DNA of 64,000 nt from RYN-230 sp963718305 (GCA_963718305.1 CAVQZG010000024.1:186001-250000); one strand, 5' to 3'; shown: positions 33,444-44,172, counted from the first letter of the stretch. Notes: generated by a model from the letters alone, not told the origin. Translations and numbers: made by a program.

Positions 33444-34325
33444 TCACCGGCCTGGCGCAGCCAGGTCGACCTCCCGGAGGCGGCCGGGTTCGGAGATCAT
33501 GTCGATCTCGGTGATCCTGCCGCCGGAGAAGGTGAACCCGAGCGCCCCCACGAGCCGTCCTTGCGGGACGATGGCCAGCCCCGCGGCGCCGTTCACCAGG
33601 GCGGGTTCGACGAACTGGGCGCTCCGCGAGAAGCCGAGCGCGTGGCTGCCCACGGCCCGCGCTCCCCGCATCACAGCCGCCCCGCCGGGCAGGCCAGCGC
33701 TGTCGTCGCGGAGCAGCACGTCGGGGTCGAGCACGGCCACGAGAGCCTCGAAGTCACCGTCCCGGAGCGCGGCGAGAAAGGCCTCGACGACCTGCCGCTG
33801 ACGGCCAAGATCGACGTTCCGCGGCGGCGTTGCGCCCTGGACCCGCCTCCGGGCCCGGCTGGCGAGCTGGCGGGCCGCGGCCGGGGAGCGTTCGAGGATG
33901 ACGGCGATCTCGTCGAACGGCACGGCGAAGATGTCGTGCAGGACGAAAGCCAGGCGCTCGGCCGGGCCGAGGGTGTCGAGCACCACCATCAGCGCCGGAC
34001 CGACCGAGTCGGCCAGCAGGGCTTCGGCCTCAGGGTCGCTGACGTCGCGGCGGCCTGCTGGCGGCTCGGCAGTGATGTCCGCGAGGGGCTCCTCGCGCCG
34101 GCTCCGGCGGGTGCGCATCATCTTGAGGCATTCCCGGGCGACCACCGTGGTCAGCCAGCCGGCGAGGTTCTCGACCTCGGCCGGGTCAGCGCGGCTCAGC
34201 CGCAGCCACGAGTTCTGCACGGCGTCGTCGGCCTCGGTCAGCGAGCCGAGCATCCGGTAGGCGACCGCCCGCAGATGGGCCCGCTGCTCCTCGAAACGCG
34301 TGGCCAGCCAGTCTGCCTCGTCCAT
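33444..34325 (-). CDS. RNA polymerase sigma factor, ECF41/SigJ type
   Basis: 293 residues. Region 2 (AHLRAVAYRMLGSLTEADDAVQNSWLRL) and region 4 (LGPAERLAFVLHDIFAVPFDEIAVILERSPAAARQLASRAR) fill residues 1-185. A SnoaL/NTF2-like C-terminal domain follows (FLAALRDGDFEALVAVLDPD, then SGGRITEIDMISEP). In ECF41 factors this domain modulates activity in place of an anti-sigma factor. The loop LPGGAAVMRGA stands where many members have DGGGK. It diverges from a DoxX gene. The region between holds a pair of matching promoter-like sequences facing opposite ways. Confidence 0.92.
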   Translation of the reverse strand: MDEADWLATRFEEQRAHLRAVAYRMLGSLTEADDAVQNSWLRLSRADPAEVENLAGWLTTVVARECLKMMRTRRSRREEPLADITAEPPAGRRDVSDPEAEALLADSVGPALMVVLDTLGPAERLAFVLHDIFAVPFDEIAVILERSPAAARQLASRARRRVQGATPPRNVDLGRQRQVVEAFLAALRDGDFEALVAVLDPDVLLRDDSAGLPGGAAVMRGARAVGSHALGFSRSAQFVEPALVNGAAGLAIVPQGRLVGALGFTFSGGRITEIDMISEPGRLREVDLAAPGR

Positions 34326-34389
34326 TGGTCACATTCTCCCGTCCAGGCGGCTCATACCTATGAACCGCCCGATCGTCCGGATGTGACCA
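34326..34389. promoter_or_regulatory. Mirror-image promoter pair for the sigma factor and DoxX genes
   Basis: Rightward: TGGTCACA (34326-34333), then CGGCTCATA (34348-34356). Leftward, reading the minus strand: TGGTCACA (34389-34382), then CGGTTCATA (34367-34359). Both spacers are 14 bp, and the copies also share the intervening CG and TC bases. TGTCACA-type -35 elements are known for ECF41 targets; the -10 half differs from the published CGTC form as I recall it. The placement fits autoregulation plus control of the divergent gene. Confidence 0.65.
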
Positions 34390-34409
34390 GGAGCAACAAG
34401 GAGTCTGGC

Positions 34410-34826
34410 ATGGACATCATGACCGAATCGCCGACCGCCGTCCGCCGCCACGGATACCCGCGCGCCCGGTCGGCCGGATACTGGCTGGCTACCGCGGTGG
34501 TGGCGGGCGAACTGGGACTGGGCGGCATCTGGGACATCGCACGCATTCCCTTCGTCCGCGACCTGGCGGTGCACCTGGGCTATCCGTCTTATTTCCTGGT
34601 GCTGCTGGGCAGCTGGAAGGTACTGGGCGCGATAGCCCTGCTCATCCCGCGCCATCCGCTGCTCAAGGAATGGGCCTACGCGGGCGCCTTTTTCACCTAC
34701 ACCGGGGCTATCGTCTCCCACCTGACCACAGGCTACGACCGTGGCGAGGTAGGACTGCTAGCTGTCCTGACGGTCCTGACCGTACTGTCCTGGGCACTAC
34801 GGCCCTCCAGCCGCCGGCTCCGCTGA
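34410..34826 (+). CDS. DoxX-like membrane protein
   Basis: 138 residues, ATG with AAGGAG 7 nt upstream. Four hydrophobic segments fit the DoxX plan: SAGYWLATAVVAGELGLGGIW, HLGYPSYFLVLLGSWKVLGA, then HPLLKEWAYAGAFFTYTGAI and LLAVLTVLTVLSWALRPS. DoxX-like proteins are linked to oxidative-stress and thiol metabolism in mycobacteria and are frequent neighbours of ECF41 sigma factors. Here it sits in the divergent position, with a matching promoter motif, so it is the likely target of the sigma factor. Confidence 0.85.
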   Translation: MDIMTESPTAVRRHGYPRARSAGYWLATAVVAGELGLGGIWDIARIPFVRDLAVHLGYPSYFLVLLGSWKVLGAIALLIPRHPLLKEWAYAGAFFTYTGAIVSHLTTGYDRGEVGLLAVLTVLTVLSWALRPSSRRLR

Positions 34827-34852
34827 GCCGGGCTCAGCCAGGAATCCTGGCC

Positions 34853-36805
34853 CTAATGATCTCGCACCGGGAGACCCTCTGGCTGAAGCTCTGGGGCGGG
34901 CTCTGGTCCGGCGGCGAACCGCGGAGCTGAGCACAGCGGATCCCCGTCCGGGCCGCCGGCCCTGGCACCGGCCGCGGGCCGGAGGGCTGCGGCCGACGGG
35001 CCCATCCAGCCGGGGAGTTTCACTTCTGGCGACATCAGCGGGGCAGGAAGGTAGATCTCGGCGCTGGTGCCACCGCCCGGTGGAGTGCCCAGGGTCACCG
35101 CGATGCCGTGCCGCGCCGCCAGGTGCGCGACCGCGATGAAGCCCATGCGCTGGCCTACGGTCGTGTCCGGGAGGCGCGGGTGGGCCAGCTCCCAGTTGAG
35201 CTGGCTGAGCTGCTCCTCGTCGATGCCGGCGCCGGCGTCGGTGATCTTGATGAGCGAGCCACCGTCACGCCCGGTGTGCCCGGACACGATGACCTGGGTG
35301 GTCCCGGGCGAGAACGTGGTGGCGTTCTCCAGCAACTCGGCGAGCAGGTGCACGATGTCGGCCGCCGCGCTCCCGCTCACCGATACGCCCTGCTGGACGT
35401 CCAGGGCTACCCGGTCGTACTGCTCTACCTCGGACACTGCCGCCCGCAGCACGTCCACCAGGGTGACCGGCTCGGTCAGGTGATGTGGTGTGTCGTGGCC
35501 CGCGATGACCAGGGCGCTGTCGGTGTTGCGCCGCATCCGGGTAGCGAGGTGATCCATCTGGAACAGGCTGGCCAGCCGTTCCGGGTCATCCTCGGTCAGT
35601 TCCGAACTGTCGATCAGCCGCAGCAACCGTTCCAGCAGGGCATGGCTGCGCCGGAGGAAGCTGGTGGAGATGGCGCTGACACTGACCGCCGCGGGCAGGC
35701 GCGTCCCGGCGGCGTCCGGGGCGGCTACCTCGGGACGTCGCAGCGGGCGCACGAGAGACCTGGCGATGATCACGGTGGCCAGGAGGACCAGGACCAGGGC
35801 GGCCAGCGCGGCGGCGGCCGTGATGACCGCGGACCGGACCGCTCCTCGCTGCAGGGCCTGGGCATAAGAGGTGACCGATCCCGTCAGTTGCTGCTCGGCG
35901 TGGCGCATCCAGCCCACCGTGTAGGACATCCCGGCCCGCCACTGCTGCCGGGCGTGGGTACCGACGGCCAGCGCACCTGGGCCGGCCACCGTGGCGCGCT
36001 GTTCCAGCGCCCGGGCCTGGCCCGGTACCGAGCCAGCCAGGGTACGGGTCAGGGCCCAGGCCTCTTCGGGGGTCGCCGAGCTGCGGAACGATACGAGGTC
36101 ACTGGCCTGCTGGGCCTGGGCGATGGTCAGCGCCATGAGGCCGCCCGGTCCGAAGTGACCCTGGGCCAGCGCCACGGCGAGGATGGCCTCCTGTTGCGAG
36201 GCATGGTCTTTCATCCGGGAGAGCGCCCCGAGCGCGCGCACCCCGGCGATGAGCCCGGGGTTGCCGCTCAGGTCGGCGATCCCGTCGTTGACGGTGAGCA
36301 GGCCCGCTGTCGCCGCGGAATAGCCGTTGATCACAGTCAGGGCGGCCGCCTGGCCCTGCGCGCGCTGGCGCAGGCCCGGCAGCTGGGCGATGCTGGCCAG
36401 AACGGTGGCTGCGCTGGCCCGGGTCTGGGCCGGGTATCCGCCGCCCAGCTGGCGAATCTGCCGGCGCACCGTGGCCGTCCAGCCGTTGGTGACCAGATAC
36501 CGCTGGTGCAGGGCCGGGAGGCCGGCCGCCCGGCGTCCGCCCGCGATGTAAGCAGCCGTGCCGGCCCGTTCGTCCTCCAGCGCCTGCGCCAGGCCGGTGA
36601 CCTGCTGGCCGAGCACCGCGAGCCGGCCGACCTGGCGGTAGTCTCCCGCGCTGTGCGCCGCGTCCGTGACCCGCAGCCCGGCGAGCGCCAGCCCCAGCAC
36701 GGTGGGAATGGTAACCAGGATGATCAGCGGGACGGCCATCCGCCGGTTCCGTACTGCTTTCGGGGCCCTAAGCCATTTACTAAACCACTTAAGACAGGAA
36801 TACAA
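34853..36805 (-). CDS. NIT-domain sensor kinase-like protein (nitrate/nitrite-sensing type)
   Basis: 650 residues from the TTG at 36805 (AAAGG upstream); an ATG at 36739 is the alternative. A membrane helix at about 23-45 precedes a NIT-type sensor domain with many helices. A second helix lies near 340-365 (SAVITAAAALAALVLVLLATVIIA). The HAMP region after it is vestigial. The C-terminal HATPase has LLAELLENATTFSPG and DAGAGIDEEQL. It resembles the CvnA kinases of Streptomyces conservons. The usual CvnB-D neighbours are absent. A Pro/Gly-rich tail ends the protein. Confidence 0.85.
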   Translation of the reverse strand: MYSCLKWFSKWLRAPKAVRNRRMAVPLIILVTIPTVLGLALAGLRVTDAAHSAGDYRQVGRLAVLGQQVTGLAQALEDERAGTAAYIAGGRRAAGLPALHQRYLVTNGWTATVRRQIRQLGGGYPAQTRASAATVLASIAQLPGLRQRAQGQAAALTVINGYSAATAGLLTVNDGIADLSGNPGLIAGVRALGALSRMKDHASQQEAILAVALAQGHFGPGGLMALTIAQAQQASDLVSFRSSATPEEAWALTRTLAGSVPGQARALEQRATVAGPGALAVGTHARQQWRAGMSYTVGWMRHAEQQLTGSVTSYAQALQRGAVRSAVITAAAALAALVLVLLATVIIARSLVRPLRRPEVAAPDAAGTRLPAAVSVSAISTSFLRRSHALLERLLRLIDSSELTEDDPERLASLFQMDHLATRMRRNTDSALVIAGHDTPHHLTEPVTLVDVLRAAVSEVEQYDRVALDVQQGVSVSGSAAADIVHLLAELLENATTFSPGTTQVIVSGHTGRDGGSLIKITDAGAGIDEEQLSQLNWELAHPRLPDTTVGQRMGFIAVAHLAARHGIAVTLGTPPGGGTSAEIYLPAPLMSPEVKLPGWMGPSAAALRPAAGARAGGPDGDPLCSAPRFAAGPEPAPELQPEGLPVRDH

Positions 36806-37112
36806 CGGGTCACCTTTCTGCCTGCCCTTCCCCCAGACGATACCGGTGTGCGAGAGTATTCAGGCCGCTGAAAGCCGTGAGCCCAGGGAAGGCTTATGTT
36901 GACAGACGGACAGGAGTGACAGCAGGGGAAGCCGGGGCAAGGCTAACGTCACAGTTAGCCGCCATATATTTATCGGGAATTGCGGCACCGCTATTAACCG
37001 GGTGGGTACAGGCGAGTGACCATTACTTTCACCGCCACTGCTTGCCGCACCGCACCGCCGGCGACGCGCCAGGGCAGCGGCCGGCGCCACGGCGAAGCAG
37101 CCGCAGTGAAGA
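36806..37112. other. Intergenic region between the kinase and menB, with an inverted repeat
   Basis: About 300 bp with no gene. It is relatively AT-rich around 36955-37000 (CCATATATTTATCGGG). A perfect inverted repeat, GGCTAAC-GTCACA-GTTAGCC, lies at 36941-36960. It should contain the promoter of the rightward menB gene and, at the left, that of the kinase. I see no convincing paired -35/-10 elements. Confidence 0.6.
36941..36960. promoter_or_regulatory. Perfect 7-bp-arm inverted repeat upstream of menB
   Basis: GGCTAAC (36941-36947) and GTTAGCC (36954-36960) are separated by GTCACA. The repeat is followed by AT-rich sequence typical of a promoter core. Either an operator or an mRNA hairpin is possible; the distance to the menB start is 153 bp. 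Confidence 0.5.
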
Positions 37113-37991
37113 ATGAGCCCCATGACTGACACGACTGGCTCCCCCACCACGGGCACCCCCACGGGCACCGACATCGCCTGGCACGCATCGGGCGAGTACT
37201 CCGATATCCGCTACGAGACCACCGACGACGGCATTGCCAAGATCACCATCTGCCGGCCCGAGGTGCACAACGCCTTCCGGCCGCAGACCCTGATCGAGGT
37301 GTCCGCCGCCCTCACGGTGGCCCGCGAGGACGAGTCGGTCGGCGTCATCATCCTCACCGGCCAAGGTGACAGGGCGTTCTGCTCCGGCGGGGACCAGCGC
37401 GTGCGCGGCGACAGCGGGTACCAGACGGACGAGAACGCCACCGGGCGCTTCCACGTCACCGACCTGCACGTCCAGATGCGCCGCTGCCCGAAGCCGATCG
37501 TGGCCATGGTGGCGGGCTGGGCCATCGGCGGCGGCCACGTGCTGCACGTGGTCTGCGACCTCACGATCGCCGCCGACAACGCGATCTTCGGCCAGGTTGG
37601 CCCCCGGGTCGGCTCGTTCGACGGGGGCTTCGGCGCCAGCTCGCTCGCCCAGCTGGTGGGCATGAAGAAGGCCAAGGAGATCTGGTTCCTGTGCCGCCGC
37701 TACGACGCCCGCGCCGCCGCCGAGATGGGCCTGGTCAACGCCGTCGTGCCCCTGGCCGACCTGGAGCGCGAGACGGTGAAGTGGTGCCGCGAGATGCTGG
37801 CGCTCTCCCCCTTCGCGCTGCGCCTGATGAAGGCCAGCTTCCACGCGGCCGAGGACGGTTACGCAGGCATCCAGCAGCTCGCCCACGACACGAACCTGTT
37901 GTTCTACGGCACCGAGGAAGCCCGGGAGGGCCGCGAGGCATTCAAGGCCAAGCGGGCGCCCGACTTCGGCCAGTTCCCGCGGCGCGCCTAG
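37113..37991 (+). CDS. menB: 1,4-dihydroxy-2-naphthoyl-CoA synthase
   Basis: 292 residues of the crotonase fold. MenB-specific phrases are present: FCSGGDQRVRGDSGYQTDE, the oxyanion strand AGWAIGGGHVLHVVCDLTIA, then GPRVGSFDGGFGASSLAQLV and KKAKEIWFLCRRYDARAAAEM. It closes the ring of o-succinylbenzoyl-CoA in menaquinone synthesis, in the cytoplasm. The start is ATG 37113 or 37122. No other men gene is in the window, so this copy is apart from a men cluster. Length is close to the 285-314 residues of characterised MenB proteins. Confidence 0.93.
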   Translation: MSPMTDTTGSPTTGTPTGTDIAWHASGEYSDIRYETTDDGIAKITICRPEVHNAFRPQTLIEVSAALTVAREDESVGVIILTGQGDRAFCSGGDQRVRGDSGYQTDENATGRFHVTDLHVQMRRCPKPIVAMVAGWAIGGGHVLHVVCDLTIAADNAIFGQVGPRVGSFDGGFGASSLAQLVGMKKAKEIWFLCRRYDARAAAEMGLVNAVVPLADLERETVKWCREMLALSPFALRLMKASFHAAEDGYAGIQQLAHDTNLLFYGTEEAREGREAFKAKRAPDFGQFPRRA

Positions 37992-38072
37992 GAAGCGGGG
38001 CGGTCGGGGGGTTCCGGATTAATGCGCTGTCCTATTCATTTGCCCTCCTATTCAGGTTTCAGGCGATGGTGA

Positions 38073-38100
38073 TTGACTTGAGAACTGCCAGGCATAAGGT
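38073..38100 (+). promoter_or_regulatory. Housekeeping-type promoter for the FUSC-like gene
   Basis: TTGACT (38073-38078), a 16-bp spacer and TAAGGT (38095-38100) give a clear sigma70-like promoter. It lies 33 bp before the start at 38134. It is followed by the ribosome binding site GGGGAGGA. Confidence 0.6.
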
Positions 38101-38133
38101 GATGCCCATTACTGATGGCCCGGGGAGGACGTA

Positions 38134-38700
38134 ATGCCATGGGGACGCCACCTCAGCCGGGGTGAAATCCGGGACGCCGCCGTGGATTGCGGCATTCTGG
38201 CCGCCGCCTGCCTGATCACCTACTGGCTCGCGACGCGCATGCTGGCCCACGTCTATCTGCTGTCCCGCGACGATGAGCTGGTCGGCGGCGTGTGGGCGGT
38301 GATCGCCACCATCTTCGTGCTCCGGGACAGTTACCGCCGCAGCCTGACGGCCGCGGTGACCCGCATGGCGGCCACCACCGTCAGCTTCGTCCTCTGCCTG
38401 ATCTACCTGATCTTCCTGCCCTTCAACATCTGGGCCATGGCGGCGCTCATCGGGCTGAGCGCCCTGGCCGTCACGCTCATCGGGCGGCCCGGTGACGCGC
38501 TCACGGCCGCGATCAGCACGGCGGTGGTCATGGGCGTGGCCGCGCTGAGCCCGCACGATGCCTGGCAGCAGCCCATCCTGCGCTTCGCCGATACCGTCAT
38601 CGGCGTCGCGGTCGGCGTGGGTACCGCGTGGCTCTCGCTGCGCGTGCTCCACCCCGAGGCGCGGCCCGGCGGGCGATCGCCGCTCACACGAAAGCGCTGA
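38134..38700 (+). CDS. FUSC/aromatic-acid-exporter-like membrane protein
   Basis: 188 residues, ATG with GGGGAGGA 4 nt upstream. The N-terminal segment is DCGILAAACLITYWLAT. Hydrophobic helices follow in pairs: LVGGVWAVIATIFVL, ATTVSFVLCLIYLIFLPFNI and AMAALIGLSALAVTLI, then AISTAVVMGVAALSPHDAW and DTVIGVAVGVGTAWLSL. The pattern resembles half of a FUSC or DUF939/ArAE membrane domain. Such proteins export small acids or act as putative carriers. It has its own promoter. The last 17 bp overlap the convergent acyl-CoA dehydrogenase gene. Confidence 0.75.
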   Translation: MPWGRHLSRGEIRDAAVDCGILAAACLITYWLATRMLAHVYLLSRDDELVGGVWAVIATIFVLRDSYRRSLTAAVTRMAATTVSFVLCLIYLIFLPFNIWAMAALIGLSALAVTLIGRPGDALTAAISTAVVMGVAALSPHDAWQQPILRFADTVIGVAVGVGTAWLSLRVLHPEARPGGRSPLTRKR

Positions 38701-39874
38701 GTCCGGTGATCGCGCGGCCGACGATCAGCGTATTGATCTCGCGGGTGCCCTCGTAGGAGTAGATCGCCTCCGAGTCGGCCACGAACCGGCCCACGTGGTT
38801 CTCGAGCAGGATGCCGTTCCCGCCGAGCAGCTCGCGGGCCCAGCCGACCGTCTCCCGCATCCGGACCGTGCAGAATGCCTTGGCCAGCGCGGAATGGTGG
38901 TCTTCAGCCAGGCCTTCCTGCTGCAGCGCGGACAGCCGGGCGCACAGGCAGGCCGACGACGTGATGTTGGCGAGCATCCGCACCAGCAGGTCCTGCACCA
39001 GCTGGAACCCCGCGATCGGGCGGCCGAACTGCTCGCGCTGGCGCGCGTAGGCCAGCGCGTGCTCGTAAGCACCGCGGGCACAGCCGGTGGCCTGCCAGGC
39101 CACCCCGGCCCGGGTCAGGCGGAGTACCGCCGCGGTGTCCTTGAAGGAGTCCGCCCGCTGCAGCCGGTTCGCCTCGGGAACCCGGACCCCGTCCAGGGTG
39201 ATGTGCGCGTTCTGGACCACCCGCAGCGCGATCTTGTCGTGCATCTTGGAGGTCTCGAAACCCGGCGTGCCCTTCTCCACCACGAAGCCCTTGACCTGCC
39301 CGTCCTCCAGGGAGCGGGCCCAGATGATCGTGTAGTCCGCGAACGTGGCGTTGCCGATCCACTTTTTCTGCCCGTCCAGCACCCATTCGTCACCGTCGCG
39401 CCGGGCCGTGGTGGTCAGCCCGCCCGCGGCGCCCGATCCGACGTCGGGTTCGGTAAGCCCGAACGCGCCGATCTTCTCCATCCGGGCCATCGGCGGCAGC
39501 CAGCGCTGTTTCTGCTCTTCCGACCCGCACAGGTAGATGGAGCCCATGGCCAGGCCGCTGTGCACGCCGAAGTACGTCGCGATCGACGAGTCCACCCGGG
39601 CCAGCTCCATCGCGATCATGCCGTCCAGCAGGCAGCCGCCACCCGGGCAGCCGTACCCGGAGTAACCCACCCCCGCGATGCCGAGCTGGTACAGGCCGCT
39701 CACCAGGTCATGCGGGAATTCCTCCCGGGTCCAGTAGTGGTTGATGACGGGCTGGACCGACTTCTCCATGAACTCCCTGACCTGCCGCAGGAGCTGGCGC
39801 CCGCCGGGTTCCAGTGACCGCTCGAGCAGGTAGAAGTCGGCGTCGGTGACGGCGACCCGGTCGGCGCTTGGCAT
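38684..39874 (-). CDS. Acyl-CoA dehydrogenase (glutaryl-CoA dehydrogenase-like)
   Basis: 396 residues from the ATG at 39874 (GGAGG upstream). Features include GAFGLTEPDVGSGAAGG, WVLDGQKKWIGNATFADYTI, the QNAHITLDGVRVPEANRL segment, and the C-terminal SYEGTREINTLIVGRAITG with the Glu expected to be the catalytic base. The WIGNA phrase, the WxREEFP start and YEGTREINTLI are reminiscent of glutaryl-CoA dehydrogenases. It lies 60 bp after the phaZ-like gene on the same strand, so it may be part of the polyester operon and help supply or use acyl-CoA units. Confidence 0.92.
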   Translation of the reverse strand: MPSADRVAVTDADFYLLERSLEPGGRQLLRQVREFMEKSVQPVINHYWTREEFPHDLVSGLYQLGIAGVGYSGYGCPGGGCLLDGMIAMELARVDSSIATYFGVHSGLAMGSIYLCGSEEQKQRWLPPMARMEKIGAFGLTEPDVGSGAAGGLTTTARRDGDEWVLDGQKKWIGNATFADYTIIWARSLEDGQVKGFVVEKGTPGFETSKMHDKIALRVVQNAHITLDGVRVPEANRLQRADSFKDTAAVLRLTRAGVAWQATGCARGAYEHALAYARQREQFGRPIAGFQLVQDLLVRMLANITSSACLCARLSALQQEGLAEDHHSALAKAFCTVRMRETVGWARELLGGNGILLENHVGRFVADSEAIYSYEGTREINTLIVGRAITGLSAFV

Positions 39875-39933
39875 TCCGGTTTCCTCCGTGTCTACGGTGC
39901 AGTGTCTGCGGTGCGGCAACTACGGGGCGGCAA

Positions 39934-40776
39934 CTAGGGGGCGGCCAGAAAGGCGTCCACCACCGGCGCGAGCGCGGCCGCCTCGGTGACCAGGCCCAGA
40001 TGACCGCCGTGGTAGACGTGCAGCCGCGATTTCGGGATGAGCAGGTGCATCAGCCGGGCGTTGGCCAGCGGGATGAGCGGGTCGTCATCGCCGGACAAGA
40101 CGAGGGTCGGCTGCCGCAGCCACGGCAGGAACGGCACGCTGGTCCAGCCCGCCCCGGCCGTGAGCTGGTGCAGGTACCCGCTCGGCGGCCCGACCCGGTT
40201 GCCGTCGTGCATGGCGGCCGCGATCCGCGCCGGATCAGCCCGCGCCGACCCTCCGTAGATGTCGCCCGCCACCCGCTCGAGGTAACCGCGGTTCAGGTAG
40301 CGCCGCGGCGTCACCATATGCGCGAGCACCGAAGGCCGGGCGGGCACCATCAGCGCACCCGTCGCGGTCGCGACCAGCACCAGCCGCCGGCACCGGGCCC
40401 GCTGGAACGCGGCGAAGTGCTGCGCGACCCCGCCGCCCCACGAGATCCCGAGCACATCGACCTGGTCATGACCGAGCTCGTCCAGCAGGCGGGCGATCAG
40501 CCGGCACAGGCCACTGAACCGGTAGGGCAGGGGCGACGGGGCTGACCCGCCGACGCCGGGCGGGTCGAACCTGATCACCTCAAGCGCCGGGTCGAGCTCG
40601 GCGACGAACGGGGCGAGCAGTTCCAGGCTGGCGCCGATGCCGTTGATCAGCAGCAACGGGACCCGGGGCGGCCGGATTCCAGGCCCGGAGGCTGGCCCGC
40701 TCAGGCCGGGTCGCACCGCGACCCGGAGCAGCTGGCCGCCGACCTGGACGCTGCGCACCTCAGCGGTCGTGGACAT
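39934..40776 (-). CDS. phaZ: Intracellular poly(3-hydroxyalkanoate) depolymerase-like alpha/beta hydrolase
   Basis: 280 residues. The PhaZ-type start PLLLINGIGASLELLAPFVAEL and DPPGVGGSAPSP lead to the nucleophile elbow DVLGISWGGGVAQHFA (Ser near 115). The acid region is LSGDDDPLIPLANARL, and a likely catalytic His is in YHGGHLGLVTEA. It would cut stored polyester into hydroxyacid units. It overlaps the phaC end by 17 bp in a different frame, so synthesis and depolymerisation genes are translationally coupled. The gene symbol rests on both sequence and context. Confidence 0.85.
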   Translation of the reverse strand: MSTTAEVRSVQVGGQLLRVAVRPGLSGPASGPGIRPPRVPLLLINGIGASLELLAPFVAELDPALEVIRFDPPGVGGSAPSPLPYRFSGLCRLIARLLDELGHDQVDVLGISWGGGVAQHFAAFQRARCRRLVLVATATGALMVPARPSVLAHMVTPRRYLNRGYLERVAGDIYGGSARADPARIAAAMHDGNRVGPPSGYLHQLTAGAGWTSVPFLPWLRQPTLVLSGDDDPLIPLANARLMHLLIPKSRLHVYHGGHLGLVTEAAALAPVVDAFLAAP

Positions 40777-42522
40777 AGGTTCCGGGTGCGGCGCACTGGA
40801 CCGGGTAATCCTCCAGGCCCAGCCCGGCCGGGCTGGGCATCAGACCGCCGCTCCGCTCGGCCAGCCAGCCCGAGTAATCCAGCCACCAGCTCCCCGGCGT
40901 CTTGGTGGCGGTGGCCAGGAACTGGAGCGGGTCGGCCGGGTTCGGGGACGCCCCGTGGTCCGAGGGTGTACTGCGGAAAGAAGCCTTCCGGTTGTCCGGC
41001 GGGTTGACCAGGGCCGCGATATGCCCGCTGGTGGAGAGCACGAACCTGACCGGCCCGCCGAACAGCTGGGTCGTCCGGTAGCACGACTGCCAGGGGCACA
41101 AATGATCGGCGATGCCCGCGACCACGTAGGCGTCCACGTCAACCTTGGACAGGTCCACGGGCGAGCCGAGCATGGTCGCCGCGCCGGGCACCGTCAGCGC
41201 GTTGGCCAGGCCCAGCCTGATGAAGTCGTGGTGCAGCGCGGCGGGCAGCCGGGTGGTGTCGGCGTTCCAGTACAGGATGTCGAACGCCGGCGGCGGGCGT
41301 CCCTGCAGGTAGTTGTTGACCCAGTAGTTCCAGATCAGGTCGTCGGGCCGCAGCCAGGCGAACACCTCAGCCAGGGCCCGTCCGTCCAGGTAGCCGCGCG
41401 TGCCGGACGCCGCCATCGCCGCGGTCGCGGTCGCCTGGTCGATCAGCGCGGCCGCGGTGCCCGCCTGGGCCTGGTCGAGCACGGTCACCCCCAGGCACAG
41501 GCTGGCCAGCTGGTCCAGCTGGCCGGTCGCGCCCAGGTGCGCGGCGACCATGGACGTCACGATGCCTCCCGAGCACAGCGCGCAGATGCTCGCCTGGGCC
41601 GCACCAGTGATGGCCCGCACCCCGGCCAGCGCCTCGACCACCGCGCCCCCGTAGGTATCCAGATCCCAGTCCCGGTGCCGCGCGTCCGGGTTCCGCCACG
41701 AGATAACGAAAACCTGATGTCCCTGGGCGGTGAGGAACTCGGCCATGCTGCGCCCGGGCGCGAGGTCGGTGATGTAGTACTTGTTGATCATCGGCGGCAC
41801 GATCAGCAGCGGGTAGCGGAACACGGTCCCGGTGGTGGGCTGATACTGGATGAGCTCGAATTGCTCGCAGGAGTGGACCACACCGCCCGGCGTGACGGCC
41901 AGGTCCTTCCCCACCTCGAAGGCGTCGGCGGGCACCATGGACGGCACCCGTGGCGGGCTGGCCAGATCGCGGGCGAGCGCGCTCAGGCCCCGGATGGCGC
42001 TCTGGCCGCCGGTATCCAGCAGCGCCTTCCAGCCGACCGGGCTGAGCAGCGGATTGTTGCTCGGTGCGGCGGCCGCGATCAGGTTGGTGAGCAGGAACCT
42101 CAGCCGCGTCTCATCGCGCCAGGCCAGCCCGGCCCCGGCCAGCAGGGCCTCGGCGGACTGGCCCGCCGCCAGGTACGCCTGCACGGCCCGCCTGAGGAAC
42201 GGATTGTCTTTCCAGGCCGGGTCGGAGAAGCGGCGGTCGCGGGGGCCGGCCGTGACCGTGGACCGGCCGGCCGCGATCTTGCCGAATTCGGCGCCCAGCC
42301 CGGCCGCCTGCCGGGTGACCAGCCGCGGGCGGCGGCCCAGTCCGGCGCCCAGGCGCAGCAGCGAGCTATCGGGCCGGAACCGGCGCAGTACGCCGAGCGC
42401 CGCGTCGGTCAGCAGCAGGTCGAGCGCGCCGGCCGCCTCGACCGCGTCGCCCGCCCACGCCTCGCCCGGGCCTGGCGCCGGCCCGGAGCCCGCGGCCGGG
42501 CGGGGTCCTCGCGGCCCGGCGT

Positions 42523-42526
<4 letters not shown>
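40760..42526 (-). CDS. phaC: Poly(3-hydroxyalkanoate) synthase, class I type
   Basis: 588 residues from the GTG at 42526; the GTGA shared with the upstream ligase stop gives a 4-nt overlap. Features include the PhaC N-terminal domain (SDPAWKDNPFLRRAVQAYLA) and the lipase-box-like Cys site in SICALCSGGIVTSM (Cys near 315). The acid is probably in DAYVVAGIADHLCPWQSCYR and the His in VLSTSGHIAALVNPP. The enzyme polymerises 3-hydroxyacyl-CoA onto a growing polyester chain at the granule surface. In the same frame the sequence stays open across the ligase gene, giving a spurious 1139-residue fusion. Confidence 0.93.
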
Positions 42527-44008
<1,482 letters not shown>

Positions 44009-44172
44009 TAGGGTCCCCCCCTTCAGGCGACATCTCGGGCCTATCACCGAACCGGCGGCCAGACAACCAACCAGCGGCCCGGCAATGGTGCGTCCAGCGT
44101 GAGAATGCGGCGGGGTTACGCTGAAGACGCATCGCCCGCGAACTCCGGGCAGGAACGCAGGGAAGGCACACC

